From contig NZ_OBEF01000010.1 of the NCBI RefSeq assembly GCF_900215375.1, positions 1 to 64,000 on the forward strand: a stretch of 64,000 nt of DNA, in the 5' to 3' direction. This DNA comes from Enterobacter sp. CC120223-11 (GTDB taxonomy: Bacteria; Pseudomonadota; Gammaproteobacteria; Enterobacterales; Enterobacteriaceae). Shown piece after piece: positions 1 through 8,761 of the stretch (position 1 is the first letter of the stretch; every line of letters starts with the position of its first letter). Below the pieces are notes generated by a model that did not search any database, was not told the DNA's origin, and saw only the letters and a list, made by a program, of their open reading frames with translations. The position numbers and the translations under genes were made by a program.

Positions 1-24
1 GAGGGGGAACAGCGAGAGGCAATC

Positions 25-1350
25 TTACAACGACTGATGCTTCGTCTCATGCGTCAGCACCAGGGCGATCAGCGTCAGGGCTGCCATCGATGCCAGATAG
101 TAGCCGACATACGCCAGGCCATAAGCCCCGGTGAGCCAGGCGGCGATATACGGTGCCACAGACGCGCCCAGAATCGACGACACGTTATAAGAGAACGATG
201 CCCCGGTGTAACGCACTTCGGTCGGGAACAGCTCCGGCAGCAGCGCACCCATCGGGCCGAAGGTCAGGCCCATCAGGCTCAGGCCAATCAGCAGATACGC
301 CATAATCAGCGTCGGGTTGCCGGAACCCAGCAGCGGCTGGAACACGAACAGACCAAACAGAATGATAAGCGAAGTAATGGTGATCATGCTCTTACGGCGG
401 CCAAAGCGGTCGGCCAACAGGCCGGCAATCGGCACCATTACGCCAAAGCCAATTACCGCCATCATCAGCATCCACAGCACTTCGTTACGCGGCAGGCCCA
501 GACCCTTCGGCACGGCAGCGGTGCTGTAGGTCATGGAATAGACGGTCATGATGTAGAACAGCGTGTAGGTGGCCAACATGATAAAGGTGCCGAGAATGGT
601 CACGCGAAGGTGCTTGCTGAGCAGCGTGCCCATCGGTACTTTCACCTGTTTCTTCGCGGCGGCAACTTTGGCGAAGACGGGTGTTTCATGCAGCGAAACG
701 CGCACGTACAGGCCGATGATCACCAGTACCGCAGAGAAGATAAACGGCACGCGCCAGCCCCAGCTCATAAACTGTTCGTCGGTCAGCAGCCAGGAGAGCA
801 GCAGGAAAGTGCCGTTGGCGAAGAAGAAGCCAATCGGCGCGCCGAGCTGCGGGAAGGAGCCGTACAGCGCGCGCTTTTTCGGCGGAGCGTTTTCCGTTGC
901 CAGCAGCGCTGCGCCGCCCCATTCACCGCCAAGCCCTAAGCCCTGACCAAAACGCGCCAACGCCAGCAGCATAGGGGCCAGAATACCGATGCTCTCGTAG
1001 CCCGGCAGCAGGCCGATAACGACTGTTGAAATACCCATCGTCAGCAGCGACGCGACCAGCGTTACTTTACGACCTACGCGGTCACCGAAGTGGCCGAACA
1101 GCGCAGAGCCGATTGGACGAGCCACGAAGGCAATGGCGAAGGTTGCCAGCGACTGCAGTGTCGCGGCGGTCGGGTCGCCCTGCGGGAAGAAGATATGCGG
1201 GAAGACGATCACCGCGGCGGTGGCGTAAATATAGAAGTCGAAGAACTCAATGGCGGTGCCAATCAGCGAGGCGACAACAACTTTATTGCGGGAGTTAACC
1301 GGCGCGATGTCCTGCGAATTATCGAGTGTTGTGGTGGCGGAAGTTTGCAT
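25..1350 (-). CDS. yhjE: YhjE, MFS transporter of the metabolite:H+ symporter family
   Basis: A 441-residue inner-membrane carrier with about 12 hydrophobic segments. The MFS cytoplasmic loop motif GDRVGRK lies at residues 89-95, and a second copy (ADRFGRRK) follows the seventh segment. The N-terminal region (SRNKVVVASLIGTAIEFFDFY) is typical of the ShiA/ProP-like metabolite:H+ symporter subfamily. Length and sequence match E. coli YhjE as I remember it (440 aa). The substrate of that family member is not established, so none is assigned. The start is the only in-frame ATG before the conserved N-terminus. yhjD lies upstream on the same strand, as in E. coli, but 260 bp of palindrome-rich DNA separates the two, so they are probably separate transcripts. 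Confidence 0.93.
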   Translation of the reverse strand: MQTSATTTLDNSQDIAPVNSRNKVVVASLIGTAIEFFDFYIYATAAVIVFPHIFFPQGDPTAATLQSLATFAIAFVARPIGSALFGHFGDRVGRKVTLVASLLTMGISTVVIGLLPGYESIGILAPMLLALARFGQGLGLGGEWGGAALLATENAPPKKRALYGSFPQLGAPIGFFFANGTFLLLSWLLTDEQFMSWGWRVPFIFSAVLVIIGLYVRVSLHETPVFAKVAAAKKQVKVPMGTLLSKHLRVTILGTFIMLATYTLFYIMTVYSMTYSTAAVPKGLGLPRNEVLWMLMMAVIGFGVMVPIAGLLADRFGRRKSMITITSLIILFGLFVFQPLLGSGNPTLIMAYLLIGLSLMGLTFGPMGALLPELFPTEVRYTGASFSYNVSSILGASVAPYIAAWLTGAYGLAYVGYYLASMAALTLIALVLTHETKHQSL

Positions 1351-1512
1351 AATATTTTCTTATTTTGGGCGAACGAACGGCCATATTACGCACAGCAAAA
1401 GCCCCATTTCAATCTGTAACAAAGCGCGGGCGTGGACGAAAAAACGGCAAAAAGCGGATAATTTTCAGCCTGGCAAAATCACTTCTATGAAATGCTTCAC
1501 ATAAATAATTAA

Positions 1513-1571
1513 TTAGCAGATAAAACCAGTTTTTGGTTAAAGAAAAGTTACCGTCTGGATTTATCTGCTAA
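1513..1571. repeat. Long inverted repeat between yhjE and yhjD
   Basis: A perfect 12-base inverted repeat, TTAGCAGATAAA (1513-1524) and TTTATCTGCTAA (1560-1571), extends inward after one mismatch by CCAG/CTGG, leaving a loop of roughly 25 nt. It could form a hairpin in RNA from either strand or a cruciform in DNA. It lies upstream of yhjE and downstream of yhjD. The sequence shows the structure; any function is unknown. Confidence 0.6.
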
Positions 1572-1579
1572 GAAGGTGG

Positions 1580-1603
1580 GTTGGGGTGAAATTTCACCCC
1601 AAC
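1580..1603. terminator. Perfect 24-bp palindrome just after yhjD
   Basis: Bases 1580-1603 are a perfect palindrome with arms GTTGGGGTGAAA/TTTCACCCCAAC, 7 bp beyond the yhjD stop codon. There is no T-run on the yhjD side, so it is either a hairpin protecting the yhjD mRNA 3' end, a weak or Rho-assisted terminator, or a protein-binding site. Confidence 0.45.
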
Positions 1604-1610
1604 GGTGAGA

Positions 1611-2639
1611 TCAACGATGGGTTTTGCCCGGCATTCGTGGGTCATCTTTGTATTGGGCGGTGGCGATCCACGCGGCGCAAAACAGCGTCAGGCGGGCGAA
1701 GAAGTAGAAGAACGCCATCAGCCCCAGCACTGAGCCAAATGCCGCGCCGGAAGGCGATTTCATCAGCGCGGGCAGGGTCCAGGTCATAATGATTTTGATC
1801 ACCTCAAAGCCGATTGCCGCAATAAAGGTGCCGCGTACAAGCGCCTTTTTGCGCGGGCGATGGCGAGGCAGTCGCCAGAAAATCCAGAAGAACAGCAGGT
1901 AGTTAGCAAAAATCGAAATTGCCAGCCCAATCACCTGCCAGGCGGGCTTCAGCCAGTCAATGTAGTCAAGATAGAGCGCCGAGATGATCATCTGCTGGGC
2001 GGCCCCGGCAACCGAGGTGATGGAAAGCGTGACAATCAGCGCCACCAGCAGGCCAATCAGCGAAATAAAATCGCGGAAATACTTCACCCAGATTTTTTCC
2101 TGATCCTGCGGCGTGCGTTCCCAGACGTCGCGCGACTGGGCGCGAATCGCCTCACGCAGGTTACCCATCCAGTTAATGCCGGAGTAGAGCGCCACCAGCA
2201 GGCCGACAATCCCCACGGTGGTACGCTGCTGGACCGCGGTGCTGATGGTGCTTTTCAGCGTGGCGGCGAGCGTCGGGTCGCTGACGTTGATCAGGATCTT
2301 ATCGAAAATGTCCTGAAGCAGCGTCGGGTGTGAGGCGAGGATGAAACCCCCCGCGGCAAACGCCACCATCAGAATCGGGATCATCGACAGGAAAGAAAAA
2401 TAGGTAATCGCTGCGCCAAACTGGTTGCCGAGCCGGTCGTTGAAGCGTTCGGCCGCGCGAATCAGATGGGCGATAATCGGCTGGCGCTGCACTTTCTGAG
2501 CGGTGCCCGTTGCCTTATTCAGTGCGCCGGTGGCGCGCTGTTTTATGCCATTTTGGGCAGGCTCTTCAGTGTCCATTTTCCTGACGGGATCGTACTCAAG
2601 ATCCTGCGTGGGGCGTTTTGCGTCGTTTTCCGGCGTCAT
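1611..2639 (-). CDS. yhjD: YhjD, inner-membrane protein of the YihY/BrkB family
   Basis: An integral membrane protein with about six hydrophobic helices after a charged N-terminal tail of some 55 residues. The core (AAERFNDRLGNQFGAAITYF, then GINWMGNLREAIRAQ) is characteristic of the YihY/BrkB family and closely matches E. coli YhjD. An upstream ATG at 2663 would add eight residues. The ATG at 2639 is chosen because it reproduces the E. coli N-terminus (MTxEN..KRP.QDLE) and has AAGGA upstream. Established knowledge: suppressor mutations in E. coli YhjD allow growth with LPS reduced to lipid IVA, suggesting a role related to lipid A precursor transport. The wild-type function is not settled. 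Confidence 0.9.
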   Translation of the reverse strand: MTPENDAKRPTQDLEYDPVRKMDTEEPAQNGIKQRATGALNKATGTAQKVQRQPIIAHLIRAAERFNDRLGNQFGAAITYFSFLSMIPILMVAFAAGGFILASHPTLLQDIFDKILINVSDPTLAATLKSTISTAVQQRTTVGIVGLLVALYSGINWMGNLREAIRAQSRDVWERTPQDQEKIWVKYFRDFISLIGLLVALIVTLSITSVAGAAQQMIISALYLDYIDWLKPAWQVIGLAISIFANYLLFFWIFWRLPRHRPRKKALVRGTFIAAIGFEVIKIIMTWTLPALMKSPSGAAFGSVLGLMAFFYFFARLTLFCAAWIATAQYKDDPRMPGKTHR

Positions 2640-2720
2640 CAGGTGCGTAATCCTTTCTTTCATAACAAAATGAAATTATAGCCGATGAGGTGTCGATACT
2701 TATCCGAAACTTCGCGTGCG

Positions 2721-3620
2721 TCAGTCTACGTAGCTTTTGAGGATCTCCGTCAGCCACTCCATAAACAGGTGCACTCGGCGGGAGAGGTTGCGGCGATGCG
2801 GGTAGATAAGCGACACCGGCATCGGCGCCGCGCGATGGTGCGGTAGAATTTCCACCAGCTTGCCGCTGCGCAGGGCGTCCTTCACGCCGACGCGCGGCAC
2901 CTGGATAATCCCCAGCCCGGCGAGGCACGCAGCGTGATAGGTTTCGGTGCTGTTCACCGTCAGCACGCCGCCGGTTTTCAGCCAGCGGGTCTGGCCATCA
3001 ACGCTGATTTCAAAGCCCTGCGGCCGCACGCCGAGGCTGGTGGCGTAATGCACCAGCGCGTGGCTCTCCAGATCGTCGAGCGATTCCGGGTAACCGAATC
3101 GCGTCAGATAGTCCGGGCTGGCGCAGTTAATCACCGTTAATTTGCCCACAGGGCGCGCGACTAATCCGGAATCCTTCAGCGTACCTACGCGCACCACACA
3201 GTCGAATCCTTCCCGAATCACGTCCACCAGCCGGTCGCTGCTGCTGAGTTCCAGTTCGATGCCCGGATACTGCTGCAAAAAGGCGGGCAGTTTCGGAATG
3301 ACCAAATTTCGAGCAACGCCAACGGGCATATCCACGCGCAGTCGTCCGCTGATGCTCCTCGGGTCATGCTGGAACATGCCGTCGAGTTCGTCGAGGTTGC
3401 TGAGCAGATCTTTCGCCCGCTCGTAATAGACCATGCCATCCTGCGTAAGCTGCACGCGGCGCGTGGTGCGGTGCAGTAGGCGGATCCCGAGCAGGTTTTC
3501 CAGCGCCTGAACCTGGCGCGATACGCTCCCTTTAGGGAGGCCCAGGGTGTCGGCGGCACGGGAAAAACTCTCCAGTTCTGCGACGCGAATGAATAACTGC
3601 ATTGCGTGAATTTTATCCAA
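2721..3620 (-). CDS. yhjC: LysR-family regulator, YhjC type
   Basis: A LysR-type transcription factor. The N-terminal winged helix-turn-helix (AMQLFIRVAELESFSRAADT..LPKGSVSRQVQALE, residues about 6-45) is followed by a LysR substrate-binding domain to the C-terminus, where the effector is expected to bind. The reading frame is open to a TTG at 3653, but I chose the TTG at 3620. It has AAGG upstream and gives MDKIHAMQLF, the N-terminus of E. coli YhjC. It is divergent from the SDR gene at 3739, with a 118-bp shared promoter region. That is the classic arrangement for a LysR protein controlling its neighbour; regulation of the SDR gene is inferred. The effector is unknown. Confidence 0.85.
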   Translation of the reverse strand: MDKIHAMQLFIRVAELESFSRAADTLGLPKGSVSRQVQALENLLGIRLLHRTTRRVQLTQDGMVYYERAKDLLSNLDELDGMFQHDPRSISGRLRVDMPVGVARNLVIPKLPAFLQQYPGIELELSSSDRLVDVIREGFDCVVRVGTLKDSGLVARPVGKLTVINCASPDYLTRFGYPESLDDLESHALVHYATSLGVRPQGFEISVDGQTRWLKTGGVLTVNSTETYHAACLAGLGIIQVPRVGVKDALRSGKLVEILPHHRAAPMPVSLIYPHRRNLSRRVHLFMEWLTEILKSYVD

Positions 3621-3738
3621 AGCGAACGCCTTTTGTTGTTTTAAATGAAACAATGAAACGTATTTTGCTCTCTTTATTGATTATAAGTCACCTAATAAGC
3701 TTCTTCTCAGGGTTCTCCTGTCTGAAATGAGGTTGGTT

Positions 3739-4497
3739 ATGACACAACGTATTGCTTTAATCACCGGCGGCAGCCGCGGTCTTGGTAAAAATGCGGCGCT
3801 GAAGCTGGCGGCGAAGGGAATTCATGTTCTGCTGACGTACAACAGCAATCAGCAGGAAGCACAGAAAGTTGTCGCTGAAATTGAACAACTTGGCGTGAAA
3901 GCGGCGGCATTACAGCTGAATGTCGCCGATGTTGTTAGTTTCGAAAAATTCGCCGAACAGGTCCAGCAGCAGCTGCAGCAGACCTGGCAGCGCAGCACAT
4001 TTGATTATTTAGTGAACAACGCGGGTGTGGGTTTATACGGCGCCTTCGCTGAGACCAGCGAAGCGGTGTTCGACGAGCTGATGAACATCCATTTCAAAGG
4101 CCCGTTTTTCCTGACCCAGCGCCTGCTGCCGATGATTCAGGACGGCGGTCGTATTCTCAACGTTTCCTCCGGTCTGGCGCGTTTCGCTCTGCCGGGTTTC
4201 GCGGCCTACGCTTCAATGAAAGGTGCGATGGAGGTGCTGACGCGCTATCAGGCGAAAGAGCTGGGCGCGCGCGGGATTTCGGTCAACATTATTGCCCCTG
4301 GCGCCATTGAAACCGACTTCGGTGGCGGTCGCGTGCGGGATAACGCCGAAATGAATCAGCACATTGCTTCGCAAACGGCACTCGGCCGCACGGGCCTGCC
4401 GGACGATATCGGCGGGGCGATTGCGGCGCTGCTGAGCGATGAACTCGGCTGGATGAACGCCCAGCGCATTGAAGTTTCAGGTGGGATGTTCCTGTAA
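3739..4497 (+). CDS. SDR-family NAD(P)-dependent oxidoreductase
   Basis: A classical short-chain dehydrogenase/reductase of 252 residues. The Rossmann glycine motif TGGSRGLGK is near residue 9, NNAG follows mid-domain, and the catalytic serine, tyrosine and lysine are visible as NVSSG and YASMK (YxxxK). The C-terminal region after the substrate loop (PGAIETDF) resembles sugar/keto-acyl reductases, but the substrate cannot be told. The frame is open from 3727; the ATG at 3739 is preferred because GAGG lies just before it. The protein is cytoplasmic and probably controlled by the divergent YhjC-type regulator. It ends directly before a tandem palindrome array and converges on the acetyltransferase gene. 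Confidence 0.88.
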   Translation: MTQRIALITGGSRGLGKNAALKLAAKGIHVLLTYNSNQQEAQKVVAEIEQLGVKAAALQLNVADVVSFEKFAEQVQQQLQQTWQRSTFDYLVNNAGVGLYGAFAETSEAVFDELMNIHFKGPFFLTQRLLPMIQDGGRILNVSSGLARFALPGFAAYASMKGAMEVLTRYQAKELGARGISVNIIAPGAIETDFGGGRVRDNAEMNQHIASQTALGRTGLPDDIGGAIAALLSDELGWMNAQRIEVSGGMFL

Positions 4498-4500
4498 TCC

Positions 4501-4850
4501 ACCCTCACCCCGACCCTCTCCCTGAAAGGGAGAGGGAGAAATTCAAAAACAGCGCAAATCAGTCCCCTCACCGCTTTGGGGAGAGGGCTAGGGAGAGAGA
4601 GAAATTCAAAGACAGCACAAATCAGTTTCCACGCCGCTTTGGGAGAGGGTTAGGGAGAGGGAGAAATTCAAAGACGGTACAAATCAGTTCCCTCGCCCCT
4701 TTGGGAGAGGGCTAGGGAGAGGGAGAAATTCCAAGACAGCACAAATCAGTTTCCACGCCGCTTTGGGGAGTGGGTTAGGGAGAGGGAGAAATTCCAAGAC
4801 AGCACAAATCAGTTCCCTCGCCCCTTTGGGGAGAGGGTTAGGGTGAGGGG
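4501..4850. repeat. Tandem palindromic repeat array, 62-63 bp period
   Basis: About five units of 62-63 bp, measured from the recurring GAAATTC at 4538, 4601, 4663, 4725 and 4788. Each unit carries a G-rich arm (GGGAGAGGGYTAGGGAGAGGG), a spacer ending in ACAAATCAGT, and a partly complementary C-rich arm. The outer ends, CCCTCACCCCGACCCTCTCCC at 4502-4522 and its near reverse complement at 4830-4850, form an inverted pair, so the array looks like one REP-like palindrome amplified internally. It fills the junction between convergent genes. The last bases encode the C-terminus and stop codon of the acetyltransferase gene. A related array lies at 15938-16109. Confidence 0.85.
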
Positions 4851-5380
4851 AAATAGTCGCTGCGTAATAACCCCATCAGCCAGTCGTTATGCCACTTCCC
4901 GCCGAGCCAGTAGCTTTCACGCAGCTCGCCCTCGAGTACAAACCCCACTTTTTCCAACACCCGACGCGATGCCAGATTGCCAGCTGTAACGGTCGCCGTC
5001 AGCCGCCTGAATTTCCCTTCGCTGAAGGCAAAATCGCACACCGCACGCAGCGATTCAGTGCCGTAGCCCTTTCCCTGCGCGGTGGGGGAAAACAGAAACC
5101 CGACCTCCGCCATTTCTTTCTCACGCTGGATAAAACCGGTCAGACCAAGCGGCTCACCGCTGCTGGCCTCACGCACGAGCAGGCAAAGCCAGTGTTCTGC
5201 ACCCGGCGACCAGGGGGCAAGGCGCGATTCGAAAGCGTCGCGAATCTCCGTTTCACTCATCGCGTCCATAACCTGACGCATTACCGCCTGGTTCTGATAA
5301 AGCGACAGAAAGAAAGGCCAGTCTGCTTGATGGAGCATTTCGCAGCGCAGCCTGGGGGTGGCGAGCATTATCATCGTCAT
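4838..5380 (-). CDS. GNAT-family N-acetyltransferase, RimJ/RimL-like
   Basis: A 180-residue acetyltransferase with the GNAT fold. The region VGFLFSPTAQGKGYGTESLRA contains the acetyl-CoA pyrophosphate loop (Q/R-x-x-G-x-G/A, here QGKGYG), and NLASRRVLEKVGF is the usual C-terminal motif of RimJ/RimL relatives. It probably acetylates a protein N-terminus or a small amine, but the substrate is not predictable. The ATG at 5380 is used; the next ATGs are only two and four codons in, and the Shine-Dalgarno sequence is poor. The last four residues (FPSP) and the stop lie inside the adjacent palindromic repeat, suggesting the repeat replaced the original 3' end. Confidence 0.82.
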   Translation of the reverse strand: MTMIMLATPRLRCEMLHQADWPFFLSLYQNQAVMRQVMDAMSETEIRDAFESRLAPWSPGAEHWLCLLVREASSGEPLGLTGFIQREKEMAEVGFLFSPTAQGKGYGTESLRAVCDFAFSEGKFRRLTATVTAGNLASRRVLEKVGFVLEGELRESYWLGGKWHNDWLMGLLRSDYFPSP

Positions 5381-5413
5381 TATTCCGGGGCTTTTTATAG
5401 GTTTATAGGCGAA

Positions 5414-5437
5414 TTAACCCACAATGTTGTGAGGTAA
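5414..5437. promoter_or_regulatory. Imperfect 24-bp palindrome, possible operator
   Basis: Between the divergent acetyltransferase and HEPN-protein genes, bases 5414-5437 form a near-symmetrical site centred on CACAATGTTGTG. It lies in the likely promoter region of both genes. No specific regulator is recognised. Confidence 0.3.
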
Positions 5438-5516
5438 CCTACTTTGTAACTGTCTAAAAATAAAAATAAAACCCCGTATTGATCAGGGGAATTTTCCGCC
5501 TTGAAAAGGAAAACAG

Positions 5517-7103
5517 ATGCACACGGCATCGCACTACTCTGGTGACCAGTTTGAGCACTGCCTTGGCGTTATCCGTCAGGCTGCTACAGAAATCCTGTCG
5601 CTGCTGAACGTTCACGGCGCGGAGGCGAAAGATCCTCGGTGGTTTCTCGAGCAGCTTGAACAGGCTCGCCTGAATCTTGGCGGCTGGGCGAATGTCGCCC
5701 GACGGCTCAATCTTAACGATGCCGAAATCAGCGACTTTACCCTGCAGTTACGCCACCTTCAGCAAATCGTACCGGTGTATGAACGCGGGCAGGCGGTGAC
5801 GGACAACCAGCTGATTGCGGCACTGCGCTTTGTTGCCGCGCTGGAGTTTGTGCGTCAGCAGCAGCCCCTGCTGAAGTTTTCTTCACTCCCCGGAGAAGAC
5901 GGCAACGCGCGTCAGGAGCAGGCCCAGCGGCAGATGCGGGCGATGACCCTGACCCTCAAAGCGCTCATCAATCAGGCTTTCCCTGATGCAACAAAGCTCA
6001 ATGATTCGCTGAAGCTGCAATTCGGCGCCGACAGCGTGCGGCGCTGGCTGGCCAACGGCGAAACCGGGGATATCCTTTCCGGGATGTTATTCAGTGACTT
6101 AGCGTTGCTCATTGTGGATAAAAAAACCTTTGCCCGTCACTACTCTCCCTTGTTCAACGCGGCGGCGGCACTGACGTTTCTGGCTGAACAGCGCGTCACG
6201 CTGCACGCTTTTCTGGACGATTGCCGGGTCATGCGCAACGCAATTCTGGCCCGGCGTCCGCTGACAACCACGGAAATGGTGCTGATCGACAATTACCTGC
6301 ATCAGATTACCGGCCCGGTGCAGCGCGCCTTTGAACAGGGGCGAACCCGGGTTAACCCGGCGTCGTTTATGGCGGTGGACAGCAATGAGCTTGAGCATTT
6401 CTGGGAGCATGCGCGGAGCAAAGATCGGGCGCTGGGAGGCGACAAACATCCGGTGCGCGAAAACATTGAGCCACCGAAAAAAATTCAGGTGCGCAACGAG
6501 CAAGACCGCCACCAGATGATTTCCACGGTGCTTTGGGGAACGGTCGGCGTGGCAATGCTGGCCATGGCGTTTGCCGCCCTGTGGCTGTTTAACAGCGTCG
6601 CGCCTGCTGAATCAACGGCGCAGGCCAGCGAATCACTGGTGGATGCCCCGGAGCGGGAATCGCCTTCGCCGAGGGAAAAGCTGGCAAACATGGGCGTTAC
6701 CTGGGATGTGAACAGCCTGCGTTCGGCTATCGATCGCAATGACACGCGAGTGACCACTCTGTTTTTACAGGGCGGCATGACGTGGCAGCTGGCCTGGACG
6801 GAGCAGGCGCAGTCTTTTCGTTACAACGAGGTGCTGGAGCTGCTGTTGCGCTATCGGCTACAAATGGACGAGCCTAAGCCCTGTCGCCGGTTTATCAGTA
6901 CGCTCAGCCACGCGATGTCGGGGGGCGAACCGCTGACGTCGGTGCGCAAAGCCTACCTACAGGCATTCTGCACCACGCCTGCAGTGGTGGAGCGCCAGCG
7001 ATACAGCGTGTCGCAAGCAAAGCTTCGGGCCGAGGCAACACCGGACGCCCAGCATAAAAAATGGCTGAGCATTCAGTCAGCCATTTACAGCGCGATTAAA
7101 TAA
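5517..7103 (+). CDS. STY4199-like HEPN-domain membrane protein
   Basis: A 528-residue protein resembling the STY4199 family of enterobacteria. The long N-terminal alpha-helical part (residues 1-330) is followed by one membrane segment at about 337-358 (STVLWGTVGVAMLAMAFAAL), then a C-terminal helical domain of some 165 residues. HEPN proteins are often RNases with an RNxxxH motif. Here the matching segment is CRVMRNAILAR at residues 236-246, where RN is present but the histidine is not, so activity is doubtful or relies on other residues. It has its own strong ribosome site (AAAGGAAAA before the ATG), lies between the acetyltransferase and treF, and has no obvious toxin-antitoxin partner. Family assignment is from memory; function is unknown. 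Confidence 0.7.
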   Translation: MHTASHYSGDQFEHCLGVIRQAATEILSLLNVHGAEAKDPRWFLEQLEQARLNLGGWANVARRLNLNDAEISDFTLQLRHLQQIVPVYERGQAVTDNQLIAALRFVAALEFVRQQQPLLKFSSLPGEDGNARQEQAQRQMRAMTLTLKALINQAFPDATKLNDSLKLQFGADSVRRWLANGETGDILSGMLFSDLALLIVDKKTFARHYSPLFNAAAALTFLAEQRVTLHAFLDDCRVMRNAILARRPLTTTEMVLIDNYLHQITGPVQRAFEQGRTRVNPASFMAVDSNELEHFWEHARSKDRALGGDKHPVRENIEPPKKIQVRNEQDRHQMISTVLWGTVGVAMLAMAFAALWLFNSVAPAESTAQASESLVDAPERESPSPREKLANMGVTWDVNSLRSAIDRNDTRVTTLFLQGGMTWQLAWTEQAQSFRYNEVLELLLRYRLQMDEPKPCRRFISTLSHAMSGGEPLTSVRKAYLQAFCTTPAVVERQRYSVSQAKLRAEATPDAQHKKWLSIQSAIYSAIK

Positions 7104-7108
7104 CGCAC

Positions 7109-8761
7109 TCACGGTTCGCCGTAGAGCCCCATCAGACGGCGCACCACGCCGTTAGTCCAGCCGAAGCCGTCCTGCAACGGATACTCCCCGCCGCCCCCTT
7201 CCCGGGGCGTGCTGCTGGCGATGTGGTATTTCTCAATCAGCTTGTGATGGCGCTGATAAAAATGGTTCACGGTTTTCAGCCAGCTGCGGGCGATTTCATT
7301 GCCGAGCGAGTCGTTGCCGTAGAGCTTAAAGCCCTGGATCGCCATCCATTGCAGCGGTGCCCATCCGTTGGGGAAGTCCCACTGCTCGCCGCTTTCATAT
7401 TCGGTGGCGAGGATCCCGCCCGGCGTTAACAGGCGCGCACGCACTGCACTTTCCAGTTTTTCAGCCTGTTCATGCGTTGCCATGCCGACATACAGCGGCA
7501 CCATGCTGGCGGCGGAAAACAGACCCATCTCCTCGCGACGCCAGTCGTAATCGCGGTAGCAGCCCTGTTGGTCATCCCACAGATAGCGCGTCACCGCCGC
7601 CCGACGCTCGCTGGCCTTGTGGCGAAACTCCGCCTCGGTTTCCCGATCGCCTTTGGAGCCGGAAATATTGGCAATAGTATTTTCCAGTTTGAACAGAAAG
7701 GCGTTCAAATCGATGGGGATAAACTGGGTGGTGCGAATGCTGGCGAGCCGGGTTGGATCGCGCAGCCAGCGAGAAGAGTAGTCCCAGCCGGATTCCGCAC
7801 CGGCGCGCAGATCGCGGTAAACCTCGTTTGGCGGGCGGCCAGAATGGCGGGCGGTTTCGACGTCTTCGGCCCAGGATTCGTCGCGCGGCGTGTCGCGATC
7901 GTCCCAGTAGCGGTTCAGCAGCGAGCCATCCGGCATACGGACCACGTGACGCCAGGCCTGGTTCGGCAACAGATTGCCCGCGCCGTCCATCCAGAATTCA
8001 TACTCCAATTTCAGATGATCAAGGTAACGCTTGGCGCCGCGCACGCCGTCCTCTTCAAACAGCTCTACCATCAGGGCGAACACCGGCGGCTGCGAGCGGC
8101 TGAGGTAGTAGGTGCGGTTGCCGTTCGGAATGTGGCCGTAGCGCTCAATCATCCAGGCGAAGTTGTCCGCCATGCATTTGAGCAGATCTTCGCGACCACT
8201 TTCTGCGAGACCGAGCATGGTGAAGTAGGAGTCCCAGTAATAGGTTTCGCTGAAGCGCCCGCCGGGCACAATGTAGGCCTGCGGCAGCGCCAGCAGGGAC
8301 GACCACGGAATATGATCCTGCGGCTCGCGGGTCAGCACCGGCCACAGCTGGTCGATGTGCTCCTTCAGCGTGCTGTTGGGATCCGAGACGTAGAGATCGC
8401 CGTCCGCATTCGGCAGCCAGAAGTGTTCCTCGACAAAGGCTCGCAGGTCAAAGCCGGGCTGGCGTTTTAGCTTGCGAAAGCGGATCAGGACATCCAGCGG
8501 ATCCATTTTTGGGGCGCAGTCGGGGAAGGTTTTGCTGTCAGCAAAGATACGTGCCGTCTGGACGCGTTCAAAGAGTTCAAGGTAGCGGTCGGCGGGGGTC
8601 AGGGCATCAGAGGCGGGCATCCCCTCAATCATCTCCGGTTCCGGCTCGACCTCGGGCATGTCATCCAGTTTTAACTCGCACGGATCCGTGAGATAACTCA
8701 GCTCAGGCTCAATGGTCTGTGCTTCGTCGGTGTCCGGGTTACGTAATTTCTGGTTGAGCAT
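7109..8761 (-). CDS. treF: Cytoplasmic trehalase
   Basis: Hydrolyses alpha,alpha-trehalose to two glucose molecules in the cytoplasm (glycoside hydrolase family 37). Both family signatures are intact: [14 protein letters not shown] at residues 166-179 and [10 protein letters not shown] near 450. The catalytic acid lies in [13 protein letters not shown] and the base in [16 protein letters not shown]. There is no signal peptide; an acidic N-terminal extension (residues 20-50) matches E. coli TreF (549 aa) and distinguishes it from periplasmic TreA. It converges on the HEPN gene with a 5-bp gap. In E. coli treF is induced weakly by osmotic stress and stationary phase; I did not identify the promoter here. 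Confidence 0.95.
   Translation of the reverse strand: MLNQKLRNPDTDEAQTIEPELSYLTDPCELKLDDMPEVEPEPEMIEGMPASDALTPADRYLELFERVQTARIFADSKTFPDCAPKMDPLDVLIRFRKLKRQPGFDLRAFVEEHFWLPNADGDLYVSDPNSTLKEHIDQLWPVLTREPQDHIPWSSLLALPQAYIVPGGRFSETYYWDSYFTMLGLAESGREDLLKCMADNFAWMIERYGHIPNGNRTYYLSRSQPPVFALMVELFEEDGVRGAKRYLDHLKLEYEFWMDGAGNLLPNQAWRHVVRMPDGSLLNRYWDDRDTPRDESWAEDVETARHSGRPPNEVYRDLRAGAESGWDYSSRWLRDPTRLASIRTTQFIPIDLNAFLFKLENTIANISGSKGDRETEAEFRHKASERRAAVTRYLWDDQQGCYRDYDWRREEMGLFSAASMVPLYVGMATHEQAEKLESAVRARLLTPGGILATEYESGEQWDFPNGWAPLQWMAIQGFKLYGNDSLGNEIARSWLKTVNHFYQRHHKLIEKYHIASSTPREGGGGEYPLQDGFGWTNGVVRRLMGLYGEP

Noticed and set aside
4501-4850. Possible CRISPR array
   Set aside because: Whole 62-63 bp units are conserved, including the part that would be the spacer; there are no unique spacers and no cas genes.
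5466-5500. CCCC-N10-GGGG with an A/T-rich flank as a terminator
   Set aside because: The stem is only four base pairs and it lies upstream of, not downstream from, the neighbouring genes.
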